Shown piece by piece: positions 36,288 through 45,189 of a stretch of 64,000 nt of DNA. The notes under the pieces are model-generated. The model saw nothing but the letters and a program-made list of their open reading frames with translations, was not told where the DNA came from and searched no databases. A program made the position numbers and the translations under genes. Source of the stretch: JAEUMD01 sp036768475 (GTDB taxonomy: Bacteria > Pseudomonadota > Alphaproteobacteria > Rhizobiales > Hyphomicrobiaceae); contig DAIPMW010000002.1 in assembly GCA_036768475.1 (NCBI GenBank), positions 1-64,000 of the forward strand, read 5' to 3'. Numbering within the stretch: the stretch's first letter is position 1; the number at the start of each line of letters is the position of its first letter.

Positions 36288-37922
36288 ATGCCCACAGATT
36301 TCGAGCATGAGAACCGGTCGGCATCACCCGTCAGCGGCCAGAACGCGCCGGAATATTCTGTGTCGGACCTGGCTGGCGCCATCAAGCGCACGGTCGAGGA
36401 CGGCTTCGGCCATTTGCGGCTGCGCGGTGAGATTTCCGGGTATCGCGGGCCGCATGCGTCCGGGCACTGCTATTTCGCGTTGAAGGATGACAAGGCGAAG
36501 ATCGAAGCGGTGATCTGGCGCGGTGTGTTCTCCAAATTGCGTTTCAAGCCCGAGGAGGGCATGGAGGTCGTCGCCGAAGGCCGGGTGACGACCTATCCCA
36601 ACTCGTCGAAATACCAGATCGTCATTGAGCGCCTGGAACCGGCCGGAGTCGGCGCGTTGATGGCGCTACTCGAAGAACGCAAGCGCAAATTCACCTCCGA
36701 AGGCTTGTTCGCGGAGGAACGCAAGCGCCCGCTGCCTTTCCTGCCGCGCGTCATCGGTATCGTCACCTCGCCGACCGGCGCCGTCATTCGCGACATGCTG
36801 GCCGGCTTCACTGAGCGCTTTCCCGCCCATGTCATCGTGTGGCCCGCACGTGTACAGGGCGAGGGCAGTGCCGGCGAGGTCGCCGCCGGCATCCGTGGCT
36901 TCAACGCGCTGCGCCCCGGTGGACCGGTGCCGCGCCCGGATGTGCTGATTGTTGCGCGCGGCGGCGGCAGCCTGGAGGACTTGTGGAGCTTCAACGAGGA
37001 GATCGTCGTCCGCGCGGCGGCGGAAAGTGGGATACCGCTCATCTCCGCCGTCGGCCACGAAACGGACTGGACTTTGCTCGATCTCGTCGCTGATGCCCGT
37101 GCACCCACACCGACGAAGGCGGCCGAATGGGCTGTGCCGAAGTACTCCGACCTTTCCGAGCAGACACAGAAACTCGGCCTGCGCCGCGATGTCGCCCTGC
37201 GCCGCCTGATCGAGGGCATGCGTGCGCACTGGCGCGCGGCGGCGCGTGGATTGCCGCGCCGTGAAGATATCCTTGCCCTGCCGCGCCAGCGTTTCGATGC
37301 CGTCGAGCGTCGCCTTGGGCGCGCGCTCCTTGCCAACACCCGCGCGCATCACTTGCGTCATGCACGAATTGCAAGTCGGCTTTCGCCGCGCCTGGTGATG
37401 GGGCGTATCGACCGCACGCACGAGCGCCTGGAGGTCTGCGCGATGCGCGCCGCACGTGCCTTTGCCGCAACCGTCTCGACCGAGCGACGCAGGCTTGAAA
37501 GTCTCGCCGTACTGGCGCGCAGTCTGAGTTACCAGAGCGTGCTGGGGCGCGGTTTCGCGCTGGTCCGCGACGATGACGGTCATATGGTGCGCCGCCGCGA
37601 GGGGATCGTTTCGGGGCAATTGCTCACCATCGAGTTCAGCGACGGCATAATCGATGCGACTGCCGGTGCGCCGCGCCAGTCGGGAGAGCAGGCATCGGAG
37701 CCGGGACAGGCCCCCGGCGGGGCTCGGGCAGGCAGGGGGCGCCGGAGCGAGGGTGCATCGGCGGCCGCAGTCGCAGGCGCTGGATCCGCCGGTGCGAGTA
37801 TGGCGAGGCCGCAGCGCAAAAGTGGGGATGCCTCCGGGGCCGACGCGGCTTCTGCGGGAAAGAGGACGACGGAGCGCTCGCCTCGCCGCCATCGCGACAC
37901 CGGCCAGGGGTCCTTGTTCTGA
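36288..37922 (+). CDS. xseA: Exodeoxyribonuclease VII large subunit
   Basis: This 544-residue protein has the N-terminal OB-fold DNA-binding domain (SDLAGAIKRTVEDGFGHLRL, GEISGYRGPHASGHCYFALK). The catalytic domain carries GIVTSPTGAVIRDML, LIVARGGGSLEDLWSFNEE and SAVGHETDWTLLDLVAD. With XseB it degrades single-stranded DNA. The last 85 or so residues are low-complexity, rich in Gly, Ala, Arg and Ser, and lie outside the conserved fold; the family usually ends near 450-530. GGAG precedes the ATG by 7 bases. The small subunit gene xseB is not here. Confidence 0.95.
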   Translation: MPTDFEHENRSASPVSGQNAPEYSVSDLAGAIKRTVEDGFGHLRLRGEISGYRGPHASGHCYFALKDDKAKIEAVIWRGVFSKLRFKPEEGMEVVAEGRVTTYPNSSKYQIVIERLEPAGVGALMALLEERKRKFTSEGLFAEERKRPLPFLPRVIGIVTSPTGAVIRDMLAGFTERFPAHVIVWPARVQGEGSAGEVAAGIRGFNALRPGGPVPRPDVLIVARGGGSLEDLWSFNEEIVVRAAAESGIPLISAVGHETDWTLLDLVADARAPTPTKAAEWAVPKYSDLSEQTQKLGLRRDVALRRLIEGMRAHWRAAARGLPRREDILALPRQRFDAVERRLGRALLANTRAHHLRHARIASRLSPRLVMGRIDRTHERLEVCAMRAARAFAATVSTERRRLESLAVLARSLSYQSVLGRGFALVRDDDGHMVRRREGIVSGQLLTIEFSDGIIDATAGAPRQSGEQASEPGQAPGGARAGRGRRSEGASAAAVAGAGSAGASMARPQRKSGDASGADAASAGKRTTERSPRRHRDTGQGSLF

Positions 37923-37988
37923 GGAGATATCCAAGCCGGCGCATTGAGGCATTCGGCCGCTTTTGTTTGCGACCGGCAGCGCATTGCG

Positions 37989-38096
37989 CTAGAGCCTGAT
38001 CGGCTGAGATGGAAGCCGTGATTGAGGTTCTCAGGCAAAGAGATAGAGCTGGCCACAATGGTCAGACCTCATTCAATCAAAGCCTGACCTGCTCGA
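37989..38096 (+). repeat. Dispersed intergenic repeat family B, copy 2
   Basis: This copy matches the reverse complement of 11815-11930 over its length, apart from lacking the internal hairpin. It begins AGAGCCTGATCGGCTGAGAT and ends near CCTGACCTGCTC. It lies between xseA and the DUF2093 gene. Confidence 0.75.
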
Positions 38097-38129
38097 ATCC
38101 CCTGGGGGCAAACGGAGCGCAAGGACGCG

Positions 38130-38357
38130 ATGAACCGCTTCGAGAAGATTTTCGGCCTCAAGGGCGAGGCCAAGGTGCGTTATCTGGACGGCGAATTTCA
38201 GATCGTCGAGCAGGGCGATTTCGTGCGCTGCGCCGTTACCGGCCAGACCATTCCGCTCTCTGAATTGCGTTACTGGAGCGTCGAGCTTCAGGAAGCGTAT
38301 GCGACGGCGGAGATCTCGTTCAACCGCTACAAGGCGATGCGACGCGCTGAGGGGTGA
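38130..38357 (+). CDS. DUF2093 domain protein
   Basis: This 75-residue protein covers the whole DUF2093 domain: VRYLDGEFQIVEQGDFVRC, a short CAVTGQTIPLSELRYW segment and SFNRYKAMRR at the end. Function is unknown. The two Cys/Thr-rich turns suggest a small compact fold, perhaps RNA- or metal-binding. In Hyphomicrobiales it is commonly encoded beside lpxK and waaA, as here. AAGGA lies before the ATG. Confident family call, no functional claim. Confidence 0.9.
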   Translation: MNRFEKIFGLKGEAKVRYLDGEFQIVEQGDFVRCAVTGQTIPLSELRYWSVELQEAYATAEISFNRYKAMRRAEG

Positions 38358-38414
38358 CCGCCCTCTATGGCGGCGGTGTTCACGCTTGACTGCAGCTTCC
38401 GGCTGGCAGGGATC

Positions 38415-39533
38415 TCATCGCCCACCGAGGCCTGAGCGATACCCGCCCGCGCTCAGTGCACCAGCCAGCAAGGCATCGGCCCGTTGCGCTTCTGCGTTCT
38501 CGAACGCGAGACGGATTGGCAACGTGCGCGCCAGCCGCGCCAGTTCGCGCAACGTCGCGCTTTCCCCGTTCAGTCGCACATGATCCTTCTCCGTCGTGAC
38601 GAGTGCCGCGCCCGCCGCCGTCGCTGCCGCCATCAGGCGACGCGCATCCTCGTCGCTGAAGGCGTGATGATCCTTGAAGGCGTGCTGCGCCACGATGCGA
38701 CCGCCGCATCGTTCCACGAGCGAAAAGAAACGCTGAGGATTGGCGATACCGGCGAATGCGACAATTGCCGTGCCGGCAAGCCAGGACAGATCGCCCGTTG
38801 GTTCCGCATGGGCTGCCAGCACAGGGCCAGGGAATTCCCGCCGCAACGTTGCAAGTCGCGCGGCCGTCCGATTCCATTCGGCGCGGTTGCCCGCGCCACT
38901 GTCCGTATCGGATTGAGGCTCGGCATTTTCGGGTTCCGGCTGACCATTGAGTACGATGGCACCGGCGAGCGACAACTGTGCTTCAAGCGGCGCGCGAAGC
39001 GGCCCGGCTGGAATGACGTGGCCATTGCCCAGGCCGCGCCGCGCATCGACCACGGCCAGGGCGAGATCCTTGACGAGCGCTGGGTTCTGCAACCCGTCGT
39101 CCATGATGATCGCGCTGTAGCCTGCTGCAGCCATCTCGATTGCAATAGCGCCCGCACGACGGTCGCGCGAGATCAGCGTCGGGGCCGCTCGCGCCAGAAG
39201 TAAAGGTTCATCGCCGACGTCATGCGCAGTATCCGTGCTGGCGTCGACCCAATGTGGCCCGTTAAGCCGGCCACCATAGCCGCGCGTCAGGATTGCCGGC
39301 CGCTCACCCATCGCTACCAGCCGTTGGGCGAGATGGAGCGTAAGCGGTGTCTTGCCGGTGCCGCCAGCCGTGAAGTTGCCCACGCAGATGACGGGCAGCC
39401 GCGAGCGATAGGTCTGTGGTTGTCTGAGCCGCCGTATGGCCAACCGCGCATAGAGCCATTCCACTGGGTAGAGGAAACGCACAAGTGGGGCGTCGCCGGG
39501 TCCATACCACCATGCGGGCTCGTCAAGAGGCAC
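38415..39533 (-). CDS. lpxK: Tetraacyldisaccharide 4'-kinase
   Basis: This protein of about 372 residues phosphorylates the 4' position of the lipid A disaccharide on the inner-membrane cytoplasmic face. It has an N-terminal amphipathic/membrane stretch, the P-loop GNFTAGGTGKTP (about 52-63), LTRGYGG and DEPLLLARAAP, and a downstream DDGLQNP. The start is taken as GTG at 39533 (MPLDEPAWWYGPG), overlapping the end of the upstream waaA-type gene by 11 bp; the frame is open further upstream. The overlap implies co-translation with the Kdo transferase. Confidence 0.93.
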   Translation of the reverse strand: MPLDEPAWWYGPGDAPLVRFLYPVEWLYARLAIRRLRQPQTYRSRLPVICVGNFTAGGTGKTPLTLHLAQRLVAMGERPAILTRGYGGRLNGPHWVDASTDTAHDVGDEPLLLARAAPTLISRDRRAGAIAIEMAAAGYSAIIMDDGLQNPALVKDLALAVVDARRGLGNGHVIPAGPLRAPLEAQLSLAGAIVLNGQPEPENAEPQSDTDSGAGNRAEWNRTAARLATLRREFPGPVLAAHAEPTGDLSWLAGTAIVAFAGIANPQRFFSLVERCGGRIVAQHAFKDHHAFSDEDARRLMAAATAAGAALVTTEKDHVRLNGESATLRELARLARTLPIRLAFENAEAQRADALLAGALSAGGYRSGLGGR

Positions 39534-41553
39534 GTCGCATCTCGTCGTGTTTCGGCAGCAGCTCGAGGACGGCATCGACGGTCAGCGTCAGTGCCCCCGA
39601 AAGCCCTTCGAGTGCGGCGTCGGCGCCCGCGGTCATCCGCTTGAGCGCCTCGGGATCGGAAAGAATCGTGTCGGCGGCCTCCGCAAGGCGCGCCGCATCG
39701 GTGACGACGCGAGCGCCGCCGTGCTCCTTCAGGGCGAGATAGCTGTCTGCGAAATTGTGGGTGTTGGGTCCGGTCAGGATCGCGCAGCCGTGTCTTGCTG
39801 CCTCTATAGGGTTTTGGCCGCCGTGCGGCACCAGCGACCCACCGATCATCGCGACGGGCGCCAGGGCATAAAAGGTGCCGAGTTCTCCGATGGTATCGGC
39901 CACATAAACGTCCGTTGTCGCATCGGGCAGCGCGCCCGCCGCCCGCCGGCACGCGTTCAGCCCCCGGCCTAAAAGCATTTCCACAACGGCCGGACCGCGT
40001 TCGGGATGGCGCGGCACGATGATCGTGATGAGACGATCGTACTTCGCCTTGAGAAGCTCATGTGCCGCCGCGATTTGCTCGTCCTCGCCGGGATGCGTGC
40101 TCGCCGCCAGCAGCATCGGTCGCCCGGCGGTCGCCTCGCGCAGTTGCTGCAGCGCGTGCGCATCGACCGGTGGCGGCGGCGAGTCGATTTTCAGGTTGCC
40201 GCTGACGATGACCTTGCGTGCACCCAGCAGCGAGAAGGACCGCGCAAGTCGCGAATTCTGCGCCAGCACCAATGCGAACCGGCTGAACAGAGAAACCGCC
40301 ATGCCCGAATTGCGCCGCCAGCGCTTGAAGCTGCGGTGCGACATGCGCGCATTGATGAGTGCTAGCGGAATACCGCGCCCGGCCGTCTCCAGAATGAGGT
40401 TCGGCCAGATTTCGGATTCGGTGAAGATTGCGATGTCCGGCTTCCAGTGGTCGACGAAGCGACGCGCATAACGTGGAGAATCGAGCGGTACGAACTGGTG
40501 GATGCCGCGTGGGCCAAGGCGCGCCATTGCCAGGGCCGCCGAGGTGCGCGTGCCGGTGGTGAGAAGAAACGAAAGATCCTCGCGGGCCTCCCGCAGTGCT
40601 GCAATGACAGGCAGTGCCGCGTTGGTCTCGCCGACACTGGCCGCATGCACCCATACGAGCGTTCCCATTGGCCGCGCCATGGAGGCAAAACCATATCGCT
40701 CGCCACGTCGCTCGGTGATCTCCTTGCCCTGTCGTGTCCGCAACGCGAGCCAGGCTGGAATAACGGGCTCGAGCCCGCGCGAGAGGGCTCGGTATAGCCT
40801 GAGCCTCAGTCCGGGCCGAGGGAGTGGGACGTCATGACCAAGCGCACCCGCCGGCGTTGCTCTCGTCACGTCGGCGCCTGCCAGCGCATAGGCCCGCCGC
40901 GTCGCTTCGTGGAGGCCGTCTTCCAGAGTGCGGCGATAGGCTTCCAGCTGCTCGGGGGTTGCATCGCGTGGCACGCGCACCGGCGGTCCGCTCGCTGCCG
41001 CCAGGATCGAGCGAGGCAGATTGATGGTCATGCGGCTCCACGTATCGAGCGCCAGGAACCGTGACGTCGCCAGCGCGACGGGGATCACCGGGCGACCTGA
41101 GAGCCGCGCCAGCGTGATGATACCCTCGCCGACGCGCCGCGCGGGGCCGGGCGGAACGTCCGCTGTCATGCATATCGACGAGCCGTCCTCGAGCGCACGC
41201 ACGGCAAGCCGCAGCGCCTGCGCGCCCCCCCGGTCCTTTCGTCGTCCTCCTGCACCCGCCCCCCGGATGAGGTCGACGCCAAGCTCACTCATAGCGTTGC
41301 CGATGAGCTCTGCGTCGCCATGCCGCGCCACCATGGCTTTGACCGGCACCTGGTGGGTATTGAGCGTCGAAACCATCATGAACTGACCGTGCCAGAACGC
41401 GATGATTGCGGGATGCTCCGCATAAAGGCGTTCGGTCAGATCCGCAGGATCGAAGGCCTTTTTCGATGTGCGTTCCACATGCTTGATCAGGCGCGCGATT
41501 ACGCGTCCTGCCACAGCCGGAATCTTGTGCGTTTTCAGTGGTGCGCGTACCAT
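39523..41553 (-). CDS. waaA: DUF374 acyltransferase-like domain fused to Kdo transferase (WaaA)
   Basis: One frame of about 676 residues contains two enzymes normally encoded separately. Residues about 15-225 match DUF374, a lysophospholipid acyltransferase-like domain (FWHGQFMMVS, ELGVDLIRGAG, GRPVIPVALATSRF). Residues about 240-670 match WaaA/KdtA, with HAASVGETNAALPV (about 300-313), FTESEIWPNLI and GGQNPIEAARHGCAILTGP. WaaA adds Kdo to lipid IVA at the inner membrane. The junction (RAYALAGADVT to LRLRLYRALSR) is in frame without a stop. The start is taken at 41553 (ATG); a TTG at 41649 would add 32 residues. A single-base error merging two genes must be excluded. Confidence 0.9.
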   Translation of the reverse strand: MVRAPLKTHKIPAVAGRVIARLIKHVERTSKKAFDPADLTERLYAEHPAIIAFWHGQFMMVSTLNTHQVPVKAMVARHGDAELIGNAMSELGVDLIRGAGAGGRRKDRGGAQALRLAVRALEDGSSICMTADVPPGPARRVGEGIITLARLSGRPVIPVALATSRFLALDTWSRMTINLPRSILAAASGPPVRVPRDATPEQLEAYRRTLEDGLHEATRRAYALAGADVTRATPAGALGHDVPLPRPGLRLRLYRALSRGLEPVIPAWLALRTRQGKEITERRGERYGFASMARPMGTLVWVHAASVGETNAALPVIAALREAREDLSFLLTTGTRTSAALAMARLGPRGIHQFVPLDSPRYARRFVDHWKPDIAIFTESEIWPNLILETAGRGIPLALINARMSHRSFKRWRRNSGMAVSLFSRFALVLAQNSRLARSFSLLGARKVIVSGNLKIDSPPPPVDAHALQQLREATAGRPMLLAASTHPGEDEQIAAAHELLKAKYDRLITIIVPRHPERGPAVVEMLLGRGLNACRRAAGALPDATTDVYVADTIGELGTFYALAPVAMIGGSLVPHGGQNPIEAARHGCAILTGPNTHNFADSYLALKEHGGARVVTDAARLAEAADTILSDPEALKRMTAGADAALEGLSGALTLTVDAVLELLPKHDEMRRAS

Positions 41554-41734
41554 GCCACGAAGGCGCCTCGGCTGTCCTCGAAGGGAGCGTGGAGAAGGCG
41601 GGTGAATGCCTTGCGCATGGTTCCTATAGCGCTTAATTAGCGAAAGCAATTATCCCGAGCAGAGCAGGCGACCGAAGCGGTGGATTGGGTGCTGCATTCG
41701 AGCATGCGAGGCAATGTCGGCTGGATAGCGCCTG

Positions 41735-42472
41735 ATGGCAACGCTCTTGAAGCAGACGCGCCGGGCTGTGCGCCTCGGCACTGCGAGGCTGAGACAGACG
41801 CTGGTTGAAAAATCCCCCGACTGGGCACGCGCCCGGTTTGGGCGCCCCGCGGCATATCTGGAGCTGATGCTGGCAGACCACGGCATCTTCCGGATCCTTT
41901 ACCTCAACCGGCATCGTATCTCCAAGGATGCTTGGCGCGCAGCTCAGCCTTCTCCCAAGGACATCCGCCGCTTTGCCCGCGATGGTGTGCGGACGATCGT
42001 CAATCTGCGCGGCCCGCGTGACTGCTCCAGCTACACCCTGGAGCAGGAGGCCTGTGCCAAGCGGGGCATCGCGCTGGTGAATTATCAGGTGCGCTCGCGC
42101 GCCGCTCCCACGGTTGCCGAGATCAAGGGGGCCAAGGCGCTGTTCGAGTTGATCGAGTACCCAATCGTGATGCACTGCAAGTCGGGCGCCGATCGCGCCG
42201 GTCTGATGAGCGCACTTTATGTGCACTTCCACGAGGGCAGACCAATCGAAGAGGCCAAACGCCAGCTCTCGCTCAGATATGGGCATATCAGGCAGGCCGA
42301 GACCGGTGTGCTCGACTACTTCTTCGACCGCTATCTGGCCGACAACGCCCGCCGTCCCATGCCATTCCTGGAGTGGGTCGAGACCGTCTACGACCCCGAC
42401 GAGGTCAAGCGCAGTTTCCGCGCCAAAGGCTGGGCCAACCGTCTGGTGAACTCGATCCTGCGTCGCGAATAG
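41735..42472 (+). CDS. Dual-specificity/tyrosine phosphatase-like protein
   Basis: This 245-residue protein has a cysteine-phosphatase signature HCKSGADRAG (Cys about 149, Arg about 155) and an upstream general-acid region (LRGPRDC and nearby). It resembles bacterial tyrosine or lipid phosphatases of the DSP type found near lipopolysaccharide genes. No signal peptide or membrane segment is obvious; an N-terminal basic helix could associate with the membrane. It starts divergently from the waaA fusion gene and converges on msbA. Possible roles are dephosphorylation of a protein, an inositol lipid or a lipid intermediate; the sequence does not decide. Confidence 0.85.
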   Translation: MATLLKQTRRAVRLGTARLRQTLVEKSPDWARARFGRPAAYLELMLADHGIFRILYLNRHRISKDAWRAAQPSPKDIRRFARDGVRTIVNLRGPRDCSSYTLEQEACAKRGIALVNYQVRSRAAPTVAEIKGAKALFELIEYPIVMHCKSGADRAGLMSALYVHFHEGRPIEEAKRQLSLRYGHIRQAETGVLDYFFDRYLADNARRPMPFLEWVETVYDPDEVKRSFRAKGWANRLVNSILRRE

Positions 42473-42519
42473 GTCTGCCTTTGTCACGAGAGGCATCGGC
42501 GCCCGGTCGGCGCCCAGTC

Positions 42520-44379
42520 TCAAGACGAGGCAGGTGGCCCGTCGGAGAGCAGTTGCGAGCGCACCAGTTCGGCATAGATGCCGCCACGCGCAACCAATTC
42601 GCCGTGAGTTCCCGTCTCGACGACGCGGCCGTCCTCCATCACGCAGATGAGATCGGCGTTCTGCACCGTCGAGAGCCGGTGTGCGATAACCAGCGTCGTG
42701 CGGTCTTCGGTGAACCGGTCAAGCGCGTCATGAACAAGCTTTTCCGAATGTGTGTCGAGTGCGCTCGTTGCCTCGTCCAGCAGCAGGATCGGAGCGTCCT
42801 TCAGAATTGCGCGTGCCAGTGCGAGCCGCTGCCGCTGTCCGCCTGAAAGCCGCAGTCCACGGTCGCCGATCTGTGTGTCGTAGCCGTTGGGCTGCGCAAG
42901 AATGAACTCATGCGCGGCGGCGGCCTTGGCCGCGGCGATGATATCCGCCTCGCTGGCTCCGAGTCGCCCGAGTGCGATGTTGGCGCGGATCGTGTCGTCG
43001 AACAGGGTCACGTCCTGGCTGACGATCGAGATGGCATTTCTGAGGGAACCGAGGCTCACCTCATCGATCCTCTGTCGGTCGATCAGGATTGCGCCACCTG
43101 TGACTTCGAACAGCCGCGGCACGAGATTGACGAGCGTCGATTTGCCCGCGCCCGAGCGGCCGACGAAGGCGACGGTCGTGCCTCCCGCCACGTCGAGTGA
43201 CACATCGCGCACGGCATGGACGGTCGACTGGGCGCCATAGGTGAACGAGACGTTGTCGAACTGGATGCGCCCCGTGCTCACTTTCAATGGCTGCGCTCCG
43301 GGTTTGTCGATGATCGTCGGTTTCTCATCCAGTACGCCATAAACGCTTTCGATCGCCGCCAGCCCTTCTTGTATGCGACCCGCAAGATTGCCGATCGCGC
43401 GAATCGGCTGCGATGCCATCAGGAGAGCCGTGACGAAGCCCATGAAGTCGCCGACCGTCGAGATGCCGCTGGTGATCCGCCAGTAGGCGAAGGCGATGAC
43501 ACCCGCCACCGCCATGCCGCCCAATGCTTCCAACATCGGATCAAGGCGCGCGCGTGTGCGGATCGCCTTCATCCTCAGCCGAAACACCTCCTCGAATGAG
43601 GCGTTGACGCGGTCGGAGGCATAATCCTCCAGGCGGAATGTCTTGATGAGGCGAGCGCCTGAAAGCTTTTCGGAAAGCTCCGCTGTCATTTGGCCAAGTT
43701 CGGACTGCGTGTGCTTGGCGACTTTGCGCAGTCGCTCTGAGATGATCATGATGGGCGCGGCGGCCAGCGGGTAGACGCCGAGCACGATGAGCGCCATGGC
43801 CCAGTCGAGGTAGATCATCGTGCTCACGAGCACGAGGATTGAAAGGGAATCGCGCACGGCCGTGTTGAGGCCGGCCATCAGTCCCTGTTCGATGAACGAC
43901 ACATCGTTGGTGAGACGCGACATCATCCGGCCCGGCGTCTCACGCGATAACTGCGCGAAATCGGCGTGCATCAGGTGGGCAAAGGTCTTCTGCTTGAGGT
44001 CGGTCGTCATCCGCTGCACGATCCGGCTGGAGACGACCGTGTGCATGTAGAGAAAGAAGCTGCGCGCCGCCGTGATGGCGACGATGGCCACCAGCACCAG
44101 CGGCAGCATGCTCTGGTTGCCCTTGAGGAGCGTGTCGAACGATGTCTTGATGACCAGCGGATAGGCACCGGTGGTTGCGGCGAGGCATGCGGTCAGCGCG
44201 AGAGCATAGAGCAGGCTCTGCCAGCGTGGCCAGACCCAGTCGTCGAGAAACCGCATGAGAAGTTGGCGTGACACGGCATCGAAGCCGCGCGTGCGTCGTG
44301 CTCCGCGTTTGCGCGGAGCCTCGACGGTGATGCCGCCCGGCTCGGCATGCTGTTTCTGGTCAGGGTTTGTGTTGAGCAC
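42520..44379 (-). CDS. msbA: MsbA-type lipid ABC exporter
   Basis: This protein of about 619 residues is a half-transporter: six transmembrane segments (about residues 55-350) followed by an ATPase domain. The ATPase domain carries Walker A GRSGAGKSTL, LSGGQRQRLALARAI, Walker B ILLLDEATSALD and the H-loop in VIAHRL. MsbA flips lipid A-core across the inner membrane. The start is taken as GTG at 44379 because GGAGG lies 4 bases before it; the frame extends further upstream without a better start. Its position beside waaA and lpxK supports lipid A export rather than drug export. Confidence 0.9.
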   Translation of the reverse strand: MLNTNPDQKQHAEPGGITVEAPRKRGARRTRGFDAVSRQLLMRFLDDWVWPRWQSLLYALALTACLAATTGAYPLVIKTSFDTLLKGNQSMLPLVLVAIVAITAARSFFLYMHTVVSSRIVQRMTTDLKQKTFAHLMHADFAQLSRETPGRMMSRLTNDVSFIEQGLMAGLNTAVRDSLSILVLVSTMIYLDWAMALIVLGVYPLAAAPIMIISERLRKVAKHTQSELGQMTAELSEKLSGARLIKTFRLEDYASDRVNASFEEVFRLRMKAIRTRARLDPMLEALGGMAVAGVIAFAYWRITSGISTVGDFMGFVTALLMASQPIRAIGNLAGRIQEGLAAIESVYGVLDEKPTIIDKPGAQPLKVSTGRIQFDNVSFTYGAQSTVHAVRDVSLDVAGGTTVAFVGRSGAGKSTLVNLVPRLFEVTGGAILIDRQRIDEVSLGSLRNAISIVSQDVTLFDDTIRANIALGRLGASEADIIAAAKAAAAHEFILAQPNGYDTQIGDRGLRLSGGQRQRLALARAILKDAPILLLDEATSALDTHSEKLVHDALDRFTEDRTTLVIAHRLSTVQNADLICVMEDGRVVETGTHGELVARGGIYAELVRSQLLSDGPPASS

Positions 44380-44425
44380 GCGTCCTCCAAGATCACCTAG
44401 GCATAACCCGCCAAGTATGATCGGG

Positions 44426-44560
44426 CGAGAGCCTGATCGGCCGAAAAGGAAGCGGTTGAACTTCCGGCGAAGGCGTGAATTTTCGAACAAAGGACTTGGA
44501 GCAGGTCACTTGGTCTAAATAATTCCACCACAACGGGATCTGCTCCGACCTGATCGGTCA
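44426..44560. repeat. Divergent family B-like repeat
   Basis: It begins GAGAGCCTGATCGGCCGAAA, close to the first 15 bases of copy 2, and ends GACCTGATCGGTC in the opposite sense. The middle differs from the other two copies. It resembles the short GAGCATGATC-type elements common in Rhizobiales genomes. It lies in the 5' region of msbA, downstream of DUF4170. Confidence 0.5.
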
Positions 44561-44573
44561 AGCACGTGGCTGC

Positions 44574-44819
44574 TCAACCCGTGGCTCCTGGATCCAGCAA
44601 GCGGTGCATGTGAACGATGAAATAGCGCATGTGCGCGTTGTCGACCGTGCGCTGTGCGGCCGCTTTCCACGCCTTGTGCGCCTCGGCATAGTTCGGGAAG
44701 ATGCCGACGATGTCGAGGTGCGAGAGATCGCGGAAGTGCACACCGTCGAGATCCTCGAGTTCTCCGCCGAACACGAGATGCAGAAGTTGTTTGGGCTGGG
44801 CTTCGCTGGGATTTGCCAT
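44574..44819 (-). CDS. DUF4170 domain protein
   Basis: This 81-residue protein matches DUF4170: LHLVFGGELEDLDGVHFRDL, VGIFPNYAEAHKAWKAAAQ and RYFIVHMHRLLDP. Function is unknown; the YRTVD/FIVHMHRLL ending is the conserved core. In Hyphomicrobiales it travels with waaA, lpxK and msbA, suggesting a role in lipopolysaccharide assembly or its control. The ATG at 44819 gives the usual length; an upstream in-frame extension to 44882 lacks support. Confidence 0.88.
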   Translation of the reverse strand: MANPSEAQPKQLLHLVFGGELEDLDGVHFRDLSHLDIVGIFPNYAEAHKAWKAAAQRTVDNAHMRYFIVHMHRLLDPGATG

Positions 44820-45113
44820 GATGCTCTTGTTTTCCGATCTGATCGATCCTGTTGGGACGCCCTCGCAAGCGCGCCCGGTCATCTAAAGTGCAAGGAGCGA
44901 GTCTCCTCACAACTAACGTGCCCTTCTACTGGGGCGAGATGGTTCATTCCAGATCGCGAACCAGAATATTCAGTGCCGTGTGCTGCGACGCCGCCCCACT
45001 CCATCCTGTAACTTATTGTTTACGCTGTTGCTTAAGCTGATCTGAAGCAATTTGTGTCAATCTTGATATTATTGGTTCTCCATGGAACCAAGGCGTGACA
45101 GGCGAGGCGAGGC

Positions 45114-45143
45114 CGGCACGGTGTCTCGGGGGGCACCGTGCCG
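45114..45143 (-). terminator. Perfect hairpin downstream of ubiA
   Basis: Arms CGGCACGGTG and CACCGTGCCG (10 bp, no mismatch) flank a 10-base loop, 46 bp past the ubiA stop. No T run follows on the ubiA strand, so it may slow polymerase or protect the RNA 3' end rather than be a classic terminator. The rest of 44883-45189 shows no gene. Confidence 0.5.
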
Positions 45144-45189
45144 CGCTGTCCGTCGGTGTCACGGGTGCGAATGCCGCAGGCGCGCACCC

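Noticed and set aside
41535..41618. 27-codon minus-strand frame (starts MRKAFTRLL) overlapping the waaA fusion start
   Set aside because: It has a fair SD (AGGAACC), but it is too short and unsupported to call; it could be a leader peptide.
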